A DNA stretch of 64,000 nt from Tetrastigma voinierianum (Eukaryota > Streptophyta > Magnoliopsida > Vitales > Vitaceae), in assembly GCA_016808115.1 (NCBI GenBank), contig JAEQBH010003858.1, positions 62,001-126,000 on the forward strand, read 5' to 3'. Below the pieces are notes generated by a model, which saw nothing but the letters and a program-made list of their open reading frames with translations, was not told the origin of the DNA and ran no database searches. Positions 57,331-64,000 of this stretch are shown piece by piece (the first letter of the stretch is position 1; each line of letters begins with the position of its first letter). A program made the position numbers and the translations under genes.

Positions 57331-59450
57331 TTACTTCATACCATATATGAAAAAATAAACAAAAACTTGAAATGATGATAGAATTCATGTAAAACCTATA
57401 AGGGAATGGAAAAAAAAATAATGGAGGTTCTAGGGAGGAAGAGGAGTGTACCTGACTATGTGAAGAAATATTTGACTAAATAACCCCAAATAATCCAATA
57501 TTTTGTAAATTTAACTCTTTACATGTCTTTTTCATGAAAAATAACATTAGACAAAAATATTTTTTACTATTTTATATATTTATATGTGTCGTTGAAAAGA
57601 AATAGTTATTTTTATAAGAGAATAATGAGAGTTTTTTTTGTCCAAATGATGTCAAAAATGGATCTACCAATGACGAAAATATTGTCATATTTCGATCAAA
57701 ATATCATCAAAGAATCAGTAATATTGTGGAAATATAGGTGGAATAGCGATAAAAAAATCGATTTATCGTTGAAAATATCATGACCAAACTCCTTTTCTAC
57801 TTTCCCGCTCCCTTTCTTCATGCCACTATGCACACGTGTCTCCTTTCAACCACTTGGAGGCTTCTTCTGATGCTTCGGCTCTTGGGAATACGGAACACTT
57901 CAAGCGATTATCCCGTGCTCCATTTTGTTGTTATTAAATTTATAAACAACAATAATAAGAAATAAATTTAATTAAAAAAGGATAATAAGTGTAGTTTAAA
58001 AAAAGATAAACTATCAATAATAATTTTTTTTTAAGTTGTGAAACCCTAGCTGCCCCTCCACTTATTTTTCTCTCATTCTTGGCAACGACGGACCCAGAAA
58101 ATAAGTAGAAAGTGGGGCAAAAAAAGGATTGTGTTTGGTTTTTCGGAAAATATCAAGGAAAGAAAAATTTAGTTATTTTTGGATTTTAGAAAATACTAAG
58201 AAAAGAAAAAATGTTAAGAAAATAATTTTTTGTGTTTAATTGTCTATTAAAATTCAAAGAAAATTAAATATAAATAAAATTACTTAGGAAATTTAAGTAT
58301 TTTAAAATTATTTAATCTTTATATTGACGATTTTAAATAAAATAAAATTGATTTTAGGTAGCAAATAAAAATATTGTATAAAATTTAATTTAATTTTTAA
58401 GTGTTGATTCATTTTTTTTCCTTATATTTTTCCTTCGTATTTTCTTTCATTTAATTTTATCCTCAAATTTTCTAGGAACCAAACACAGCTTTTAAAAGAA
58501 AATCAAATATAAATAAAATTACTACTTTAAAACTTACAAATTTTAAATTATTTTATCTTTATATTAATGAGTTGGGAAATAATATGTGAGATTTAACTAT
58601 TATGATCATCATACATCACGCGCCGTTAACCCAGTTTCTAGATATTCATCATTATAGACGTTCTATGCGCTTTACGCCGATTCTATACTATTAACTCACT
58701 ATCGCTTCATCATTTTCGCTTTACACTAGATTCTGACTATCAATCTATTTGTGTCGCTTCAATAAAACTATTTTTCCTTTTAAAAAAAGTGGTATGAATA
58801 TAATTTATAATTGTTATATTTGATTTCAAAAATATCGTACAAATATTAAAAGAATAATTTTATAATATTTAGTTTGAAATAGCTTAGTCTTAAAATTAAA
58901 TAAAGTTTTTTTATTGATTTATTTTTATAAATATAGAAAGAAATTTTATTTTCATTTTTTCTTTCGATTTTCTAAAGATTTAAATGTTATGATAAAGTAT
59001 TTAATTGATAAGGGTTATCATTAATACCAAATGAGATTTTGATTAATACTCAATCATGTAATTTCTAACTTCTTAAATTAAGAGTTGCAATTCAATATTT
59101 AAGCACATCATATTATTCAATAGTATACTATTTATTTCTTTATCTTTTAGTTTTATTAATCATTAGATAAAAAATCAGGTATATTTCAAAAATATTTTAT
59201 TTTTTTAACATTTTACTTAATTAAAAATTCCTTATAATAAATTATAAAAATATAGAAAACAAATAATCCACACTCAAATATAGAAACAATTTTTCTTATT
59301 TTAATGTCATTTAATTTTTTTTAATAGTATTTTTAAGGAATTTTATATAATTTATGTTTTATCGATATTTGTCCTTCCAAAATATTTATCAATATTTTGA
59401 TTCTGGTGAAAATGTAAAACTGGGAAAATTCAATTTTTCTCAAAAGGTAA
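57331..59450. other. AT-rich intergenic DNA with small-element fragments
   Basis: No gene is recognised. Repeated CGATATTT-type words occur near 57690-57770 and 59350-59400, like those at 37900-38000, possibly the two ends of one decayed DNA transposon. A GC-richer patch (58610-58750, CATCACGCGCCGTTAACCC) is unlike its surroundings but unidentified. Confidence 0.55.
58131..58486. repeat. MITE candidate with GTGTTTGGTT termini
   Basis: The left end GTGTTTGGTTTTTCGGAAAATAT and the inverse of the right end (AAATTTTCTAGGAACCAAACAC, 58465-58486) are imperfect terminal inverted repeats, about 356 bp in all. Sequence around 58245-58320 is repeated after the right end at 58493-58565 (AAATATAAATAAAATTACT, TTTATCTTTATATT), so a local duplication accompanies it. 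No clear 8-bp target duplication was seen. Confidence 0.6.
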
Positions 59451-61921
59451 ACGGTAACGCCGGTTAAAATCAGGAATTTCAGATCTCGACGACGAACTAC
59501 TTCACATCACAGTCTGGCTTTAAATCTACATCCAAATGAATTTCAATGAAGATAAAAGAGTAATTTCACATTTTTTGAAGCATTTGTTATTTATTTCATT
59601 ACACGACAAGACTCATGACGCCACACGACACCCAGAGAAATGACACATGACATGATAGCCATATGGAATAGCAAGGACATGACACTGTGGATAAACTACC
59701 ATATCGCCTGGCGCGCCAAAACTGACAAAAAATGAAAAAGAAAAAATAAAGAAAATAAGAAAAAATGTGAAGACGATATGTGGCAGGAAGTGATGGTGTG
59801 TTGGTAAGTTTCCCACTTTTGATGCATTTGGTGGATGAGAATAAAAAATGTGAAACAACAGAAAATAAAAAAAGGAAATAAGGAGAAAAGAAAAAAGAAC
59901 AAATGGAATAATAAAGAAAAGAAAATGAAAATTTAAAAGCAATGGGATGGATAAACAGGAGTTCTAAAGTGATCCAAGAAAGAAAAAAACAAAAGGAAAG
60001 GGGAGAGAAAGAAGGAGAGAACGAGCAGAAGAGAAAGAGAGAATGGAAAAGGTTTCGCTTCTTTCTAAGATATAGGGAAATCGGCCGTCTGTCATCTGAG
60101 CAGATAAAGCTCACCACGTAATGAGGCTACGCATAAGACTTCAAAATCATGAGTTTTATAAAACTCACGAGGTAAGGAATTTTCCTAATGAAGTTATTTC
60201 TAGCCTAAAGACCATTTAATGATAGAGGTTTTCCTTGGGGCCGGATTGGCTGTGGGATTTAGTCCCAAGATTTTGGGACTGAATATTGGAAATATTTGGG
60301 AGGGTCGTGACTGGCCTTGGGATTCAGTCTCAAGATTTTGGAACTCAATATTGGAAATTTTTAGATCATTCGCAATCCTGACAGGTTCGAGGTTTGAGCA
60401 TCCCGGCATCGATGTCTCGTTTTGTCGTGTGTTATCATGGAAAATGAATAACATACTGTTTGTGTGGTCTGGGACTAAATTTTCGGACTGTTATTTGATT
60501 GTGAGCTGTATTTGTGTGTTATTGTGTGTGGTCCGGGACTGAATTTCTGGACTATTATTTGATTTTGTGAGCTGTATTTATGTTATTGCTGGAAAATGAA
60601 TATCTTACTGTTTGTGTCAAAATCATGTTAATATATGCTTGTTTGATGTATTGACATGAGATAGATAGTGAATAAAAATTATATGTAGAAAATATAATTA
60701 TCATGATTTGGAAATGTTGCATGTAACTCTCATGATGCAAGTAACATAATATGACATGAAATGACATATTTGCATTTCATATGCATGGTAACATGGCGTC
60801 GAGTCGGGTGTGTGTGCATGGTAATGATTATTCACCATTCTTGGTGAATGTGTGGTGATCTCGAAAATCGGATAATGCCCAAAATTGAGACTCACGGTTG
60901 CATAACATGAAAATAATAATAATATTAATAAATCTCGTGTGTTGAGGAGGAGCAAGACGGGATAGATCCCCCCCTCGGGTGAAAGACCTAAATTCATTTG
61001 TCGCTAGATTATGATCAAATCGTATCTGCGAAAGACCTGTGGAAAATGTTGGAAAGACGCGAGACGATCCTGCGATGTAAACCCGAAAAATACGTGGCCC
61101 ATAAACACGGGATTTGATAAATTAAAATGAATATTGGAAGGTTGTCCAATGAGTTAAGTCACAGGAAACACCAATGACCTGGGTTTTCACTTGGTGTCGT
61201 GTGTGAGGAGCTCAAGTAGTACTAAGTTATGGGCATGAAGAGTCTCATCTCATTCATGACACCTAAAACATTCCATTTGGTGATTACTTGGTTATGGAAT
61301 GGTATGATGTATGTGTGCATTGCATGCATTTCACGGAGTAGCCCTGTAGGAGAGTTTATTTAATTGGCATTGCTCACTGTCAGGACCCCCTTTCGTGCAA
61401 TGTGGAGTGCACAGTGTGGAGATCGACTCTTCTCTACTTCCAGGTCGTGATTATGAAGGGGACCGATGTGTGGCCTTGATATTACCTTTGTAAAAAGTGT
61501 TTTATATAAAAGATTTGTAACTAAATTCTTTTGGGACTATTGTTTAAATAGTCGGGTATGTAATTATGGTAAAAGGGCCGTGATCGGAATCTTAGAGACT
61601 GTAATTAAGTGTTTTATTTTCATATTTTAGATTTAAATGTGAATGAATGGGTCTCGATAAAGGGATGTATATTGGGGATATGGACAGATGGACCATATGT
61701 GGTCATTACTACTTCTACGAGACCCCGACGGTTATGGCTATAATCGCTATATTGTGCTGTAAGGTCGCAGCTCCTCGAACAAAGGAGACTCCGCCCCGAT
61801 TTTTTGTGAAAATATGGATCCCCGATAAATGGACATAATAATGTGGTATCGATCACCCGAAATCCATGTTAATTTGGTGTTGACGGTTTGTCAACTGACC
61901 TCCGGGGTTTGGGGTGTCACA
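59451..61921 (+). repeat. 5' LTR of the right chromovirus (left end truncated or unresolved)
   Basis: It ends GGGGTTTGGGGTGTCACA directly before a primer-binding site. Parts are related to the LTR at 1147 (see that entry). No TGTAACACC start is visible to the left, where AT-rich DNA begins. The minus-strand frames 59599-60117 and 59613-59942 are the inverse of an A-rich stretch, not genes. Confidence 0.75.
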
Positions 61922-61937
61922 AATTTGTATCAAAGAG
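61922..61937 (+). other. Primer-binding site of the right chromovirus
   Basis: AATTTGTATCAAAGAG follows the LTR end. It resembles the initiator-Met site TTGGTATCAGAGC with two or three changes. Confidence 0.75.
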
Positions 61938-62298
61938 TAGCCAGTAAACGATTACCTAGGAAGCTCGAATGTGAGTATCCAAGGCAAGTAATTCTCGAAA
62001 TACGATAGCTTGGCAATACAATTTAGGTATACGAATACATCAAGAAGATCATTGCATGGTGCATTATATGTTTTGTGTTCTAACATGCTCTATGATTATG
62101 TGTTACAATTGTACAATTTATATACATGGTAGAATGTATATAGGAAAAGATGAACACTAGAGTTAGAAAACATAACCTTAAGAGTTCGGAAAATGGATGA
62201 ACGGAATAATTCAGGATGTTGAGGTCTATTAGTAGTTGGCACATGCACTACTAGTTAAATAAGAAAAGAAATCTCATTTTGCTATTTGATATGTGTAT

Positions 62299-64000
62299 AT
62301 GGCAACTCGAGGAACAGGACGTAGAGATCGTCCACGAGGCAATAGCCAACCACCACCTGTGTTTAACCCACAGGCCTTTATAGAGGCTATGGGCGCCATA
62401 CGCGATCATGCACAAATGAAAGCCGGTCGCTACCATTGCATGGACTAGCAACGGTGGGCCAGTGGAGGGACGAAATTCCATGGTTTCAGTACATCATCCT
62501 CCAAACATACATGGAGGAGGATTCATGGTCGTGGACAACTCACATAAAAAAGTAGATGACACACTCAAGCGATCCGGGGACATGGGTGCTAGTGCTAAGA
62601 GAAAGAGAATCAATCTTTTTCTAGCTCTTGGAAGAAGCAGAAGACTTTGTTTCGTACAGATTCTAGGGACGGGGTCGCGACTATCAGGGCCAAGGCCTAG
62701 TCGACGCTTCTACTCAACAGACAGAAGGACATGTTATTTCACATCACCCGACATACGAGTATGATCGTCTCAGAGGCAAGGATCCTAGGTTTTAAGACAA
62801 TGCAATCCAGTCATCAAGTGGGACAACCACGATTACGCTTTGGTCCTTCTCACCTCAAGCAATAGAACCAGATTAGTCCCGTGATGCCGCAGAGACAGCG
62901 CTTTTGCTACACGTATAGGCTAGAGAGGCTGTGGCATGGGTCGCAGGCTCAAGAGCAGGCTCACGGCTGAGACTTTAGGGACCCAGGTATGTCTACGCCA
63001 TCGACACCAGCATACCGGTCGGCATCGCCTGGTTACAGTATGTTTCGCTGTCTCACTTATGGGCAAAAAGATATTGTTTGACTGCACGATTTTTTGTCAC
63101 AGATCTGCAAATTCTTCGGTTTGACGTGAGACTCGAAGGGCCATTGCATGAGCCTTCCCCAGGAATTAGTGGAGGAGATTGATCGATATAATGCATTGTG
63201 AGTTAGAGTAGATCTCGTGGATTCTACTCACGGTGGACCTTCCCAAGATGGACATATCTGAGTTTGATGCCAGTTCCTGGTATGATCGTCGAATACCACA
63301 CTGAGTCACATTGATCGTGATAGTAGGAGCACACGCCCACACATGGGAAGGCAATAAGGCTCTGCAGACTTTCAGGGGGAGAAGCATGACGCTTTACCCC
63401 GCACTGCACAACTCTAGGTGGAGTAGATAGTCGGGAGGTCATAGCAAGCTCACTCAGAGATCTAGGTATATTGATGATTTTGTTCACCTCGTAATGTAAG
63501 TATGAGGATGCTTTCCTGACAGCCATCGGGATCATCGCATAGGGCGAGACTTACTGATCAAATGAAGACACTTTTGTACGTCGCCATTTCTATGCACTCC
63601 CAGATGGCAACCTGGCTGAGTCATAGAGGAACTCAAGGTCCAACTGCAGGAATTGTTGGACAAGGGTTTTATTAGACTAAGCACTTCACCATGGGGTGCT
63701 TCAGTTTTATTTGCTAAGAAGAAGGGCAAGACTCTTCGACTATGCATTTGACGATTTAAAAGTTGAATATAAGTTTACATCGTAATCTCAGATCCACACA
63801 GAATGATGACTGCTTTGATCGGGCTTGAAAGGTGTGAGTTCACCAAGATAGACTTTCGTGACCGGTTATCATCATTTGAGGGTCGGGGAGGCGGATATCC
63901 CTAAGACAACATTTAGATGCGCGTATGATATCAAAGTTCACAAGGATGCTCCTTTGAATTGACAAATGTCACAAGATTCATGATCTCATGCGTAGGACCC
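62299..64000 (+). pseudogene. gag-pol 5' part of the right chromovirus (runs off the window)
   Basis: The ATG at 62299 opens a gag start MATRGTGRRDRPRGNSQPPP, followed by FNPQAFIEAMGAI, which is characteristic of plant chromovirus gag. It shifts frame by about 62440. The protease region lies around 63040-63330, with a VSLMGKKILFDC-like part near the active site and KMDISEFD further on. RT begins near 63620 with ELKVQLQELLDKGFI and SPWGASVLFAKKK, and continues to the edge. Orientation and family match the left chromovirus. It is heavily frameshifted. Confidence 0.85.

Noticed and set aside
59599..60117. A 172-residue minus-strand frame rich in Phe and Ser
   Set aside because: It is the inverse of the A/G-rich part of the chromovirus LTR, composition-driven, with no recognisable domain.

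Overview
This is nuclear DNA of a flowering plant. It holds one recognisable host gene in a thicket of nested LTR retrotransposons, with AT-rich intergenic DNA between them. The host gene (about 39275-40694, minus strand) encodes a protein with an N-terminal MSP/VAP domain followed by ankyrin repeats. That is the architecture of VAPYRIN, which plants need for arbuscular mycorrhiza and which non-mycorrhizal lineages have lost. The species cannot be named from the sequence; a mycorrhiza-forming angiosperm, probably a eudicot, fits.

Layout. 1-3650: the 3' end of a plus-strand Ty3/gypsy chromovirus (integrase, chromodomain, polypurine tract, start of the 3' LTR). 3651-6011: a minus-strand LTR-like block built from several tandem repeats. 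6131-15569: a minus-strand non-autonomous element made of two LTRs of about 4.5 kb around only about 0.3 kb of internal DNA. 15570-17275: a plus-strand LTR remnant. 19072-35750: a complete minus-strand Tat-type Ty3/gypsy element with an exact 5-bp target duplication, itself interrupted at 20918-25364 by a second copy of the large-LTR element. 35756-44762: AT-rich DNA with the VAPYRIN gene and small repeats. 44763-57325: a TRIM-like miniature retrotransposon, one LTR of which is split by a second Tat-type element (45179-57157). 57326-59450: AT-rich DNA with a MITE candidate. 59450-64000: 5' LTR, primer-binding site and gag/protease/RT start of another plus-strand chromovirus that runs off the window.

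How the parts relate. The large-LTR elements have no genes, but they share the LTR start (TGTAACACC), the polypurine tract, the short pol tail before it and the initiator-Met-type primer-binding site with the chromoviruses, so they look like parasites of that machinery. Their LTRs carry long arrays of perfect mini-palindromes: several different stems around a CGTA or CGAA centre. On the element's own sense strand these would fold into hairpins with cUACGg or cUUCGg (UNCG-class) tetraloops. This is the most unusual signal in the window. Both Tat elements have gag-pol on the minus strand and an extra antisense gene on the plus strand, converging on a tandem-repeat array.

Every coding region, including the host gene, is broken by small insertions and deletions. 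Repeat units also differ by a recurrent CAG/CGT interchange. This could be real decay, base-calling error, or both, and the sequence alone cannot separate them.
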